A stretch of DNA of 64,000 nt from Actinomycetospora callitridis (GTDB taxonomy: Bacteria; Actinomycetota; Actinomycetes; Mycobacteriales; Pseudonocardiaceae). Below are positions 14,365-24,746 of this stretch, in pieces (positions within the stretch are counted from its first letter, which is position 1; the number at the start of each line of letters is the position of its first letter). Position numbers and translations under genes: made by a program. Under the pieces are notes generated by a model. It had not been told where the DNA came from. It saw only the letters and a list, made by a program, of their open reading frames with translations, and made no database searches. Location: contig NZ_JAQZAK010000004.1 in NCBI RefSeq assembly GCF_028737265.1, positions 434,001-498,000 of the forward strand, in the 5' to 3' direction.

Positions 14365-15330
14365 ATGTTCGCGGTCTACGCCTCCGAGCCCAACGCCGAC
14401 GACCCGATCGCCTCCCTCGTGGTGGGCGAGCGGCCCGATCCCGACGTGCCCGAGGGCTGGGTACGGGTCAAGGTCGAGGCGGCGAGCCTCAACATGCACG
14501 ACCTCTGGACCCTGCGGGGCGTCGGGATCAAGGAGGACCAGTTCCCGATGATCCTCGGCTGCGACGGCGCCGGGACGCTCGACGACGGCACGCCCGTCGT
14601 CCTGCACTCACTGATGGGTGACCCGGACTGGAAGGACGACGAGACCCTCGACCCGAAGCGCAAGATGCTCACCGAGTGGGCGCAGGGCAGCTTCGCCGAC
14701 TACGTCGTCGTCCCGAAGCGCAACGCGCTCCCCCGCCCGGAGGGCATGACCGCCTCCACCGGCGCGGTCATGGGGACGGCCTGGCTCACCGCCTACCGGA
14801 TGCTGTTCACGAAGTCCGGCCTGCGCGGCGGGCAGACGATGCTCGTGCAGGGCGCCTCCGGCGGCGTCTCGACGGCGCTCATCCAGCTCGGGCGCGCCGC
14901 CGGCATGCAGGTGTGGGTCACCGGGCGCTCCGACGAGAAGCGCGAGCTGGCCCTGCGTCTCGGCGCGCACCAGGTCTTCGAGTCGAACGCGAAGCTCCCG
15001 GGCAAGGTGCAGGCGGTGTTCGAGACCGTCGGCGAGGCCACCTGGAAGCACTCGCTGCGCTCGCTCGTCCCGGGCGGCACGATCGTCTGCTCCGGCGCGA
15101 CGTCGGGCAACGCGCCCAGCGCCGACCTCGCCCAGGTCTTCTTCCTGCAGAAGAACGTCGTCGGCTCGACGATGGGCACGCTCGCCGAGCTCCGCGACCT
15201 GCTCGAGTTCGTCGCGGCCACCGGCATCGTCCCGGAGATCGGCCAGGAGATCCCGATGGCCGACGCGAAGGACGGGTTCCGGTCGATGCTCGACGGCGTC
15301 ACCGCAGGCAAGATCGTCTTCACGCGCTGA
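14365..15330 (+). CDS. zinc-binding/quinone-type dehydrogenase (MDR family)
   Basis: 321 residues from ATG 14365. MDR superfamily signatures are VRVKVEAASLNMHDLWTLRG, MILGCDGAGTL, the nucleotide-binding loop LVQGASGGVSTALIQLGRA and VTGRSDEKRELALRLGA. The catalytic zinc ligands are missing in part, consistent with the quinone-oxidoreductase/crotonyl-CoA-reductase-like group that uses NADPH. A TTG nine bases upstream is less likely. The gene ends 7 bp before a perfect 40-bp palindrome that separates it from the convergent FAD protein. Confidence 0.87.
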   Translation: MFAVYASEPNADDPIASLVVGERPDPDVPEGWVRVKVEAASLNMHDLWTLRGVGIKEDQFPMILGCDGAGTLDDGTPVVLHSLMGDPDWKDDETLDPKRKMLTEWAQGSFADYVVVPKRNALPRPEGMTASTGAVMGTAWLTAYRMLFTKSGLRGGQTMLVQGASGGVSTALIQLGRAAGMQVWVTGRSDEKRELALRLGAHQVFESNAKLPGKVQAVFETVGEATWKHSLRSLVPGGTIVCSGATSGNAPSADLAQVFFLQKNVVGSTMGTLAELRDLLEFVAATGIVPEIGQEIPMADAKDGFRSMLDGVTAGKIVFTR

Positions 15331-15337
15331 TCCCCAT

Positions 15338-15377
15338 GTGAGCGATTTTCACGGCTATAGCCGTGAAAATCGCTCAC
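15338..15377. terminator. perfect 40-bp palindrome between convergent genes (GTGAGCGA family)
   Basis: GTGAGCGATTTTCACGGCTA is followed directly by its exact complement, 20 bp per arm with no spacer. The RNA would form a long hairpin in either direction, with internal A/T runs. It sits 7 bp after one gene and 4 bp before the end of the convergent one, so bidirectional termination is plausible. A 40-bp relative with the same ends lies at 2101-2140, which argues for a repeat family. Confidence 0.7.
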
Positions 15378-15381
15378 GGGG

Positions 15382-17358
15382 TCAGGCGGAGAGGCGGCCC
15401 TCGGCGGGCGCGGACTCGGCGAGCTGGGTGAGGACCGCGCGGGCGAGGGCGTCGTTGGCCCGGAAGCTCAGCGCGTTGGTGTTCGGGCGCGTGAACGCCC
15501 CGGGCAGCCGGACGTTGGTGTGCGGCCCGATCGCGAAGCGGCACGGGTCGGGCCGGCCCTCGGCGTCGACGAGGCGGAAGTCCGACGTGCGCACCCGCAC
15601 GAGGCCGGTGTTGTGCAGGGTGACCGCGGCGCCGGAGTGCGCGACCGCCGCGTCGGCGGCGTGCACGGCCGTCCCGGAGTCGGTGTGCTCCTCGCGCAGG
15701 GTCTCCTCGTCGAGCAGGCCCTCGGCGTGGAGCCCGGCGAGCATCGGGTCGTCGCTGCGGCTCACGCTCGGGGAGGACAGGCGCGCCTCGACGAACGTCT
15801 GCGCGGTGACCGCGACGCGGTCCAGCGAGGCACTGGTGGCCCGGAAGCCGCCGTCGACAGGGTGCACCTGCACGCCCGCACCGAGGAAGACGACGTAACC
15901 CGCGCGCGAGAGCGCGAGCAGCTGGCGCAACCGCGGTCCGGGTGGGCCGCTGGCCAGCGAGCTGAAGAAGTTCTGCCACCACGCGAGGTCCTGGGCCCGC
16001 GAGCGCGGCGTCAGGGCCGGCGTGCCCGCGAGCTCCGCGACCTGCGCGAACACCGACAGCAGGCCGACGAACGCCCCGAGCTCGGCGGTGTAGCGGTCGT
16101 CGACGTGGCGGGCGAGGTCGTCGAGCACGTAGGACCGCAGGCGCTCCTGCAGGCTCGGGAGATCCGGCGCGCTGACGTCGTCGAGGGGCCGGTCCATGCG
16201 CTCGAAGTCGAGGCGGTCGGAGGGGTCGGGCACGAACCCGGCGACGAGTTCGTGCATCGCCGGCGTGTACCAGTCCAGCGCGGCGAAGCGCAGCGCGAAG
16301 TCGTCCCAGACACCGCGCACGCGGTCGGGGTGGCCGGCGAAGAGCTCGTGGTAGTACGCCCAGCCGACCTCCTTGGCCATGAGCGGCCACACGTCGCGGC
16401 GCAGGTCGACCGACCCCCGACGGACGAACCCGGCGATCTCGTCCGGGCCGAGGAACCGCGGCAGCGGAGGCCGCGGTCCGCGCAGCGCGTACTCGGTCTT
16501 GGCGTGGTACGGCACCCCGCGTCCCGACCCGACGTGCACGACGGGCTCGCGGCCGGAGGGCTCGTAGTCGAGCGTGCCGTCGCCGCGGTCGTGGAAGCGG
16601 CCCCCGCGGCCCTCGAAGAGCAGGACCATGAGGTCGATGAACGCGAGGCCCATCCCGCGCGCGATCACCGTCTCCCCCGCCGGGATGCGGTCGAGGTCGG
16701 AGTCGGTGGTCTGCTCGGGCGGGAAGTAGCGCAGCCCGTGCTCGTCGGCGTGCGCCGCCAGCGCGGCCTCGGCCTCGGTCGGCGCCGCGTCGAGGTGGCC
16801 CGAGGCGAGCACCAGCACGTCGGCGGGCAGCTCCGGAGGGTTCTGGTCGGAGCCCCCGTCGAGCAGCACCACGTCGGGGGCACCGCGTCGCAGGCCCACC
16901 GCCCGCGTGCGGTGGCGGTGCACCCGGACCTGCGGCGGGAGGGTGGCGAGCACGCGGCGCAGGACGAAGTCGAGGTAGTGGCTCTGCAGGCGCCGGGTGG
17001 CGAACGTCGCCGGCCCGAGCGCGCGCAGCTCGTCGCCCACCGGCCCGTCCGGCACCGACTCGCCGTCGAGCTCGCCGTCGCGGACCGCCACGGCCCAGTC
17101 GTAGAGGGACGGACCGGGCACGATCGGACCCTCGCAGCGCACACTGTCGTCGGTGAACATCGTGACGTCGGCGGCCATGGAGTTCATCCACAGCAGCGCC
17201 GACTGGTCCTCACGCCAGATGCGTCCCGCGCCGTCGGGGTAGGGATCGACGAGGTGGACGTCGAGATCCTCGACGAACTCGGGTGCGCTCGCCGCGAGGC
17301 GTTCGAGCACACCGGTCCCGCGAGGCCCGCCCCCGACGATCACCACCGACCGCGTCAT
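15382..17358 (-). CDS. FAD/NAD(P)-binding protein (COG4529-like)
   Basis: 658 residues from ATG 17358 behind GGAGGGAGCGTC. The N-terminus SVVIVGGGPRGTGVLERLAA is an FAD-binding G-x-G-x-x-G loop with the PRGT variant of the FAD-NAD(P)-binding family (Pfam NAD_binding_9 type), followed by DVHLVDPYPDGAGRIWR, a pattern LVLASGHLD, and VIARGMGLAFIDLMVLLFEG, a second dinucleotide loop. The C-terminal half is helical and ends IGPHTNVRLPGAFTRPNTNA. Related proteins resemble flavin monooxygenases but their reactions are mostly unknown. The length matches that group (about 600-680). It closes the accessory block beside a 40-bp palindrome. Confidence 0.8.
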   Translation of the reverse strand: MTRSVVIVGGGPRGTGVLERLAASAPEFVEDLDVHLVDPYPDGAGRIWREDQSALLWMNSMAADVTMFTDDSVRCEGPIVPGPSLYDWAVAVRDGELDGESVPDGPVGDELRALGPATFATRRLQSHYLDFVLRRVLATLPPQVRVHRHRTRAVGLRRGAPDVVLLDGGSDQNPPELPADVLVLASGHLDAAPTEAEAALAAHADEHGLRYFPPEQTTDSDLDRIPAGETVIARGMGLAFIDLMVLLFEGRGGRFHDRGDGTLDYEPSGREPVVHVGSGRGVPYHAKTEYALRGPRPPLPRFLGPDEIAGFVRRGSVDLRRDVWPLMAKEVGWAYYHELFAGHPDRVRGVWDDFALRFAALDWYTPAMHELVAGFVPDPSDRLDFERMDRPLDDVSAPDLPSLQERLRSYVLDDLARHVDDRYTAELGAFVGLLSVFAQVAELAGTPALTPRSRAQDLAWWQNFFSSLASGPPGPRLRQLLALSRAGYVVFLGAGVQVHPVDGGFRATSASLDRVAVTAQTFVEARLSSPSVSRSDDPMLAGLHAEGLLDEETLREEHTDSGTAVHAADAAVAHSGAAVTLHNTGLVRVRTSDFRLVDAEGRPDPCRFAIGPHTNVRLPGAFTRPNTNALSFRANDALARAVLTQLAESAPAEGRLSA

Positions 17359-17473
17359 GACGCTCCCTCCGCGTTCTTCCACGGTAGGTCCGCGCCCGGG
17401 GGCCGGCCACTCTGCGCTCCGCGCGTGTGAGCGCTGGCACGTGCCTGCGCACGCGCCAGCGGTCAGCGAGGAA

Positions 17474-19399
17474 TCAGCGGCGGGGGCGGCTCGGGCGCGA
17501 GGACGGGCTGGCCGCCTCGGCGCCCGACGCGCGGCGCAGGCCCATCGGGCGACCGGCGACGCGGGCGCGCTGCAGGCGCTTGACCACGTGCCCCGGCACG
17601 TCGGCCGGGAGCTCGACCAGCGTGTGGTCGGGCCGGATGTCGATGTGGCCGATGTGCTGCGAGTCGAGGCCGGCCTCGTTGGCGATGGCGCCGACGATCG
17701 CACCGGGACGCACCCGCTGGTTGTGGCCGACGTCGATCCGGTAGGTGTCGGTGCCCGAGCCGACGGTCCACTCGGGCGCCTTGCCGCTACGGCCCTGGCC
17801 GCGGTCCGGCTTGCCGCCACCCTCGCGCGGGCTGCGCTTCTCGCCGCGCGGCGGCGCGACGGGCAGGTCCTCGACGAGCAGGGGCTTCGTGCCCTGCACC
17901 ATCTTGGCCAGCGCGGCGGCCAGCTCGAGGGGGTCGGCGCCGGTCTCGGCGACGTAGTCGCCGACGATGCCGCGGAAGACGTCGAGCGGGTCGCCGCCGG
18001 TGACGGTGCCGTCGAGCGTGCCGGTGATGCGCTCGGCGAAGCGGCGCTTGCGCACCGCGTTCACCTCGTCGGTGCCCGGCACCGACATCTCCTCGGCCTT
18101 CTGCTTGGTGGCCGACTCGATCATGCGCATCGTGCGGATCTGGCCGCGGGTGACGAACGAGATCGCCTCGCCGCTGCGCCCGGCCCGCCCGGTGCGCCCG
18201 ATGCGGTGCACGTAGGACTCGGAGTCCGGCGGGAGGTCGTGGTTGACGACCAGCGAGATCCGGTCGACGTCGAGCCCACGGGCGGCGACGTCGGTGGCCA
18301 CGAGGACGTCGATCTCACCGGAACGCAGACCGTTGATGGTCTTCTCGCGCTGCGGCTGCGACAGGTCGCCGGAGATCGCCACCGCCGAGAACCCGCGCCG
18401 GTTGAGGGCGTCGGTGACGTCGGTGGTGTTCTGGCGGGTGCGCACGAAGACCAGCGCGGCGTCGAAGTCCTCGACCTGCAGGATGCGCGCGAGCGCGTCC
18501 GCCTTCTGCCGCTCGGGCAGCACGACGTAGCGCTGACGGGTGTTGATACCCGTCTGCGTCTTCGACTTGATCGACACCTCGGCCGGCGAGTTCAGGTGCC
18601 GGCGCGAGACCTCGCGGATGGCGCCGGGCATGGTCGCCGAGAACAGCGCCACCTGACGGTCGGCGGGCAGCAGCTCGAAGATGGCCTCGACCTCTTCGAG
18701 GAAGCCCATCTGCAGCATCTCGTCGGCCTCGTCGAGCACGAAGTGCGCGACGCCGGACAGGTCGAGGGTGCGCTTCTCGAGGTGGTCGGCGATGCGGCCG
18801 GGGGTGCCGACGACGATCTGGCCGCCACGGCGCAGCCCGTGCAGCTGCGGGCCGTAGGGCGCGCCGCCGTAGAGCTGGACGACGTTGAGCCCGGGGACGC
18901 CGGCGCCGAGGCGCTCGATGGCCTCGGCGACCTGGATCGCCAGCTCGCGGGTGGGCGTGAGGACGAGCGCCTGCACGCGCCGCTGCGCGGGATCGATCGC
19001 CGAGAGCATCGGCAGCGCGAACGCGGCGGTCTTGCCGGTGCCGGTCTGCGCGAGGCCGAGCACGTCGCGGCCCGACAGCAACAGCGGGATGGTCTCGGTC
19101 TGGATCGGGGTCGGGGTGTCGAACCCGGACTCGACCAGGGTGGGGAGCAGGCGCTCCGCGACACCGAGCGCGGCGAACCCGGTGGCGGGCTCGTCGTCGG
19201 TGGCGTCAGCGGTGGCGTCGTCGTCTTCGGTGGCGTCGGACGCGTCGACGGCCGGCTCCTCGGAGCCGGTGTCGTCGGGGGTCTCGGTGACGGGAGCGTC
19301 CTCGGCGGACGTCGCGTCCGCGGGGCTCTCGTCGGTGGAGTGGGAGATCACGTCGACGAGCTCGACGTCGTGATCGGACAGGACAGCAGCGTTGGTCAC
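17474..19399 (-). CDS. deaD: DEAD-box ATP-dependent RNA helicase (DeaD/CsdA type)
   Basis: 641 residues from GTG 19399. Residues 1-70 are an acidic Ser/Thr/Asp extension. The helicase core follows: Q motif GFDTPTPIQ, Walker A AQTGTGKT (about 115-122), PTRELA, DEAD (about 219), SAT, and motif VI HRIGRTGRAGR. After a Gly/Arg/Lys linker, the C-terminus has a DbpA-type RNA-binding domain (VGHNQRVRPGAIVGAIANEA, HIGHIDI). It unwinds structured RNA in ribosome assembly and mRNA turnover, especially in the cold. A roughly 100-nt 5' leader, usual for this gene, precedes it. Confidence 0.95.
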   Translation of the reverse strand: MTNAAVLSDHDVELVDVISHSTDESPADATSAEDAPVTETPDDTGSEEPAVDASDATEDDDATADATDDEPATGFAALGVAERLLPTLVESGFDTPTPIQTETIPLLLSGRDVLGLAQTGTGKTAAFALPMLSAIDPAQRRVQALVLTPTRELAIQVAEAIERLGAGVPGLNVVQLYGGAPYGPQLHGLRRGGQIVVGTPGRIADHLEKRTLDLSGVAHFVLDEADEMLQMGFLEEVEAIFELLPADRQVALFSATMPGAIREVSRRHLNSPAEVSIKSKTQTGINTRQRYVVLPERQKADALARILQVEDFDAALVFVRTRQNTTDVTDALNRRGFSAVAISGDLSQPQREKTINGLRSGEIDVLVATDVAARGLDVDRISLVVNHDLPPDSESYVHRIGRTGRAGRSGEAISFVTRGQIRTMRMIESATKQKAEEMSVPGTDEVNAVRKRRFAERITGTLDGTVTGGDPLDVFRGIVGDYVAETGADPLELAAALAKMVQGTKPLLVEDLPVAPPRGEKRSPREGGGKPDRGQGRSGKAPEWTVGSGTDTYRIDVGHNQRVRPGAIVGAIANEAGLDSQHIGHIDIRPDHTLVELPADVPGHVVKRLQRARVAGRPMGLRRASGAEAASPSSRPSRPRR

Positions 19400-19497
19400 A
19401 GATCTCTTTCAGGAAGGGTACGGCGGACACGTGAGCTGTCCGCGGACCCGGTGACACGCAGGGTCCTTCCCAGGCCGACAGCTCGGCGTTGATAACC

Positions 19498-19503
19498 AGT
19501 CTA
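19498..19503 (-). promoter_or_regulatory. possible -10 box upstream of deaD
   Basis: TAGACT on the minus strand fits TANNNT. It would give a 5' leader of about 90 nt before GTG 19399. No obvious -35 is seen. Confidence 0.4.
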
Positions 19504-19543
19504 CGCGAGCGGTTGTTCCCCACCGATCACCGGCGGTGCCCCG

Positions 19544-21466
<1,923 letters not shown>

Positions 21467-21547
21467 GTCTCGCACGGTCGGGCTCACCCGCCATCGTCCC
21501 ACGACGCCGCTCCGGGGCCGGTCGGCGGAGCGTCGAGGTGAGGTTGG

Positions 21548-21553
21548 TAATCT
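21548..21553 (+). promoter_or_regulatory. possible -10 box for rpsT
   Basis: TAATCT, a good TANNNT match, 82 bp before GTG 21635. No convincing -35 hexamer was found at the usual distance. Confidence 0.35.
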
Positions 21554-21634
21554 GGGCGGCACTGCGTGGTGCGGTCGAGCGCCCCCGCGCGCTCCCGTGC
21601 ACAGAACTCCGACGGACGAAGGTTCGAACACCCC

Positions 21635-21928
21635 GTGGCGAACATCAAGCAGCAGGTCAAGCGCAACCGCAAGAACGAGGAAGCGCGCCAGAAGAACAAG
21701 GCGGTCAAGTCGCGCATCAAGACCGCGATCCGCCGCTACCGCGAGGCCGCCGAGGCCGGCGACGCCGAGCGCGCCGGCGAGCGCCGCCGCGAGGCCGGCC
21801 GGCTGCTCGACAAGGCCGTCAGCAAGGGCGTCATCCACAAGAACCAGGCGGCGAACAAGAAGTCGCGCATGGCCCACCGCGCCGAGCGCTTCACGGTGGA
21901 CGCCAAGGCGGGCAAGACCCCGGCCTGA
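21635..21928 (+). CDS. rpsT: 30S ribosomal protein S20
   Basis: 97 residues from GTG 21635. The sequence is the typical Lys/Arg/Ala-rich S20: [38 protein letters not shown], and the C-terminal [13 protein letters not shown]. It binds 16S rRNA helices 9 and 44 early in 30S assembly. Longer in-frame starts upstream lack S20 similarity. The gene is monocistronic between lepA and holA, both on the opposite strand, with a strong terminator after it. Confidence 0.97.
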   Translation: MANIKQQVKRNRKNEEARQKNKAVKSRIKTAIRRYREAAEAGDAERAGERRREAGRLLDKAVSKGVIHKNQAANKKSRMAHRAERFTVDAKAGKTPA

Positions 21929-21946
21929 GCCACCTCGCACGTCACG

Positions 21947-21978
21947 GAGCCCGTCCCCGGTTCGCCGGGGGCGGGCTC
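21947..21978. terminator. intrinsic terminator after rpsT
   Basis: A 14-bp stem (GAGCCCGTCCCCGG with CCGGGGGCGGGCTC, one G-U pair) is closed by a TTCG tetraloop and followed by TTGTCGT. It lies 18 bp after the rpsT stop and 100 bp from the end of convergent holA. Confidence 0.8.
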
Positions 21979-22078
21979 TTGTCGTGGGTTGGGGGTGGCA
22001 CGGGCCCGTGCAAGCCCTGCGTCCACGCTGGCACTGGGTGCCAGGAAAGCCGCGTCGATCACGAGCGGCGGCGGCCGG

Positions 22079-23110
22079 TCAGCGCCGCGAGCTCCCGCGG
22101 GCCGCGAGGACCTGCTCGACGGCGTACTCCAGGGCGTAGGCCGGGTCGGCGGCGGCGCCCTTGACGTTCGCGTTGAGGTCGGCCACGACGCCCATCGCCC
22201 GCGTGAGCCCCTCGTCGCCCCAGCCCCGACCCTGACCCTGGGCCTTGCGCACCTTCCACGGCGGCATCTTGAGGGACGACGCCATGGCGTACGGATCGCC
22301 ACGGCCGGCGGCGTTGACGCGCGCCACGGTGCGCACGGCGTCGGCGAGGGCGTCGGCCAGCAGCACGTGCGGCACGCCCGTCTCCAGCGCCCAGCGCAGC
22401 GACTCGAGCGCCGCCGTCCGGTCTCCCGTGATCGCCCGCTCCGCGACCGCGAACCCCGTGACCTCGGCGCGGCCCCGGTGGAAGGCGCGCACGGCGTCGG
22501 CGTCGACCTGACCGCCGGAGTCCGACACGAGCTGCGACGCGGCCGCGGCGAGCTCGCGCAGATCCGAGCCCACCGCGTCCATGAGCAGCCCGAGCGCCTC
22601 GCCGGTCATCCGCCCGCCGGCCTGGCGGACCTCGCTGCGCACGAAGTCGGCGCGCTGATCGTCGGAGAGCCCCGCCGCCGAGGCCTCCGTGGCCCCGGCG
22701 CTGCGCAGGCCCTCGAGCAGCGCGTCACCCTTCGCGCCGCCCCCCTTGCCGCCCTTCGCGGGCTTCCGCGCCTTGCCCCCCTTGGGCGGGCCGCGGTGCA
22801 CGACGACGAGCGTCACGCCGTCGCTCGGGGCGCGGGCGTAGTCGAGCAGCAGCGTCGTGACCTCGGCGCTCGCGTCGTGGGCATTCTCGATCACGACGAC
22901 CCGCGACTCGGCGAACAGCGACGGGCTGACGACCTCGCCGAGCACACCCGCGGTGATCTCGCCGACCGGGAGGTGCGCCACCTCGACCGCGGGGTCGGCC
23001 TCGCGGGCCGCGGTGACCGCGCGCGCCACGGCCCGCTCGACCAGCAGCGACTCGTCGCCGACGACGAGGTGCAACGGCGCGGTGACCTCGGGCGCGCTCG
23101 TGGGGCTCAC
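22079..23110 (-). CDS. holA: DNA polymerase III subunit delta
   Basis: 343 residues from GTG 23110. HolA pattern: PLHLVVGDESLLVERAVARA at the N-terminus, LFAESRVVVIENAHD (strand with the clamp-loader Asn/Arg), LLMDAVGSDLRELAAAASQL, and ALESLRWALETG near the C-terminus. It is the wrench of the clamp loader that opens the beta ring. A low-complexity Gly/Lys stretch at about 104-128 (GPPKGGKARKPAKGGKGGGA) sits in a surface loop and is longer than usual. Gene order rpsT-holA-comEC-comEA matches mycobacteria, but here thrC lies between holA and comEC. Confidence 0.93.
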   Translation of the reverse strand: MSPTSAPEVTAPLHLVVGDESLLVERAVARAVTAAREADPAVEVAHLPVGEITAGVLGEVVSPSLFAESRVVVIENAHDASAEVTTLLLDYARAPSDGVTLVVVHRGPPKGGKARKPAKGGKGGGAKGDALLEGLRSAGATEASAAGLSDDQRADFVRSEVRQAGGRMTGEALGLLMDAVGSDLRELAAAASQLVSDSGGQVDADAVRAFHRGRAEVTGFAVAERAITGDRTAALESLRWALETGVPHVLLADALADAVRTVARVNAAGRGDPYAMASSLKMPPWKVRKAQGQGRGWGDEGLTRAMGVVADLNANVKGAAADPAYALEYAVEQVLAARGSSRR

Positions 23111-23221
23111 GGACCGATCGTGTCACGGGGGTCCGACGGCCCCGGGGCGTGCTGTCGCGAGCGCCGTCGTGAGGGACGTCTCGCCTGAGCGCGCTCGGTG
23201 GTCGAGGTGTGACCCGTGCCG

Positions 23222-23227
23222 TAATGT
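23222..23227 (+). promoter_or_regulatory. possible -10 box upstream of the SAM riboswitch
   Basis: TAATGT, 42 bp before the aptamer. A clear -35 at normal spacing is not visible. Confidence 0.3.
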
Positions 23228-23268
23228 GCTCCGGCGGGCGTCCAGGGGCGCTCGACAACCGAATACGG

Positions 23269-23380
23269 CTCATCCAGAGGGGTAGAGGGAACGGCCCGAC
23301 GACACCCCGGCAACCGGCGCAGCGCGTTCTGCACGCAGCGATCACGGTGCCAATTCCGACCCGTTCGCGGGGAAGATGAG
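23269..23380 (+). ncRNA. SAM-I (S-box) riboswitch upstream of threonine synthase
   Basis: The conserved S-box core is clear: CTCATCCAGAGGGGT, then GAGGGAACGGCCC, CCCCGGCAACCGG and GGTGCCAATTCC in the right order. P1 is formed by CTCATC (23269-23274) and GATGAG (23375-23380). SAM binding to this class represses the downstream gene. Immediately after P1, AAGGA (23382-23386) can pair with TCCTT (23390-23394), masking the ribosome site of thrC. No terminator stem with a T-tract is seen, so control is probably at translation. Threonine synthase competes with methionine synthesis for homoserine-derived precursors. Confidence 0.9.
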
Positions 23381-23381
23381 G

Positions 23382-23394
23382 AAGGATTTTCCTT
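23382..23394 (+). promoter_or_regulatory. SD-sequestering hairpin of the riboswitch platform
   Basis: AAGGA-TTT-TCCTT forms a 5-bp stem (six with a flanking G-T pair) that buries the AGGAAGG ribosome site located 11 nt before ATG 23397. The hairpin abuts the aptamer P1, as expected of a translational expression platform. Confidence 0.6.
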
Positions 23395-23396
23395 TC

Positions 23397-24656
23397 ATGA
23401 CGCTCACCGCCCAGCCGACGACGACGTCGTTCGATCTCGGCCCGGCCACCGCTCTCGCCTGTCGCGCCTGCGGCCACCGCATGGACCTCGCCGCCGAGTT
23501 CGCCTGCCCGCAGTGCTTCGGGCCCCTCGAGATCGCCTACGACTTCGGCACGGTCACCCGCGAGGACATCGAGCGCGGCCCCCGCAGCATCTGGCGCTAC
23601 AAGTCGCTGCTGCCGGTGCCCACCACCGTCGAGTCGCACCCGAACATGGACCCGGGCTGCACCCGCCTGCTGCGCGCCGACCGCCTCGGCGCCGAGCTCG
23701 GCATCCGCAACCTGTGGGTCAAGGACGACACCGGCAACCCGACGCACTCCTTCAAGGACCGCGTCGTCGCCGTCGCCCTCGCCGCTGCCCGCGAGCTGGG
23801 CTTCACCACCCTCGCCTGCCCGTCGACCGGCAACCTCGCGAACGCCACGGCCGCCGCGGCCGCGCGCGCCGGCTGGGACTCGGTCGTGCTGATCCCCGCG
23901 TCGCTCGAGCGCGCCAAGATCCTCATGACCGCGGTCTACGACACCAACCTGCTGGCCTGCGAGGGCACGTACGACGACGTCAACCGCCTGGCCACCGAGC
24001 TCGCCTTCGACCAGGAGGACTGGGCGTTCGTCAACGTCAACGTCCGGCCCTACTACGCCGAGGGCTCGAAGACCCTCGGCTACGAGGTCGCCGAGCAGCT
24101 GGGCTGGCGCATCCCGGCGCAGACGGTCATCCCGATCGCCTCGGGCTCGCAGCTGACCAAGGTCGACAAGGCCTACGGCGAGCTGATCTCGCTCGGGCTC
24201 GTCGACGACGCCGAGTACAAGGTGTTCGGCGCCCAGGCCGCCGGCTGCTCGCCGGTGTCCACCGCCTTCCGCGAGGGCACCGACGTCGTCCGTCCGCAGA
24301 AGCCGGACACGATCGCCCGGTCGCTCGCCATCGGGAACCCCGCCGACGGGCCGTACGTGCTCGACGCGGTGCGCCGCTGCGGGGGCTCGATCTCCGACGT
24401 CACCGACGAGGAGGTCCGCGACGGCATCCGGCTGCTCGCCCGCACCGAGGGCGTGTTCGCCGAGACCGCCGGCGGCGTCACCGTGGCCAACGCCAAGAAG
24501 ATGGTGGAGTCCGGCGACCTCGACCCGGACGCCGACACCGTCCTCCTCATCACCGGCGACGGCCTCAAGACCCTCGACGCCATCGAGCACCAGGTGGGCC
24601 CGAAGGCGACGATCCCGGCGACGTCGAAGGCGGTCCGCGAGGCGCTGGGGCTGTAG
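23397..24656 (+). CDS. thrC: threonine synthase
   Basis: 419 residues from ATG 23397; the in-frame ATG at 23376 lies inside riboswitch stem P1 and is rejected. A zinc-ribbon-like N-terminus (ALACRACGHRMDL, FACPQCFG, four cysteines) is followed by the PLP fold: DDTGNPTHSFKDRVVAVALA with the PLP lysine in SFKDR, ACPSTGNLANATAAAAARAG, and PIASGSQLTKVDKAYGELI. It converts O-phosphohomoserine to threonine. The zinc-ribbon form belongs to the shorter actinobacterial/archaeal class. It is controlled by the SAM-I riboswitch, linking threonine output to SAM level. Confidence 0.95.
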   Translation: MTLTAQPTTTSFDLGPATALACRACGHRMDLAAEFACPQCFGPLEIAYDFGTVTREDIERGPRSIWRYKSLLPVPTTVESHPNMDPGCTRLLRADRLGAELGIRNLWVKDDTGNPTHSFKDRVVAVALAAARELGFTTLACPSTGNLANATAAAAARAGWDSVVLIPASLERAKILMTAVYDTNLLACEGTYDDVNRLATELAFDQEDWAFVNVNVRPYYAEGSKTLGYEVAEQLGWRIPAQTVIPIASGSQLTKVDKAYGELISLGLVDDAEYKVFGAQAAGCSPVSTAFREGTDVVRPQKPDTIARSLAIGNPADGPYVLDAVRRCGGSISDVTDEEVRDGIRLLARTEGVFAETAGGVTVANAKKMVESGDLDPDADTVLLITGDGLKTLDAIEHQVGPKATIPATSKAVREALGL

Positions 24657-24658
24657 CG

Positions 24659-24686
24659 CCCGGCCCCCGAGCCCTCCTGGGCCGGG
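24659..24686. terminator. candidate bidirectional terminator between thrC and comEC
   Basis: CCCGGCCC (24659-24666) and GGGCCGGG (24679-24686) form an 8-bp stem; an alternative stem pairs GCCCCCG with CGGGGGC over 24663-24689. There is no T-tract. It lies 2 bp after the thrC stop, before the convergent comEC end. Confidence 0.5.
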
Positions 24687-24746
24687 GGCATGCTCGCCAC
24701 CATCCCGGCGGCGGGCGTCCTCCGACGGATGACTCCACGGGTGGGC

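Noticed and set aside
15338..15377. The 40-bp palindrome as a phage attachment site or replication origin
   Set aside because: No integrase or replication gene is nearby, and a related 40-bp copy at 2101-2140 points to an intergenic repeat family.
23376..23396. ATG 23376 as the thrC start
   Set aside because: It falls inside the 3' strand of riboswitch stem P1 and lacks an upstream ribosome site; ATG 23397 has AGGAAGG at usable spacing.
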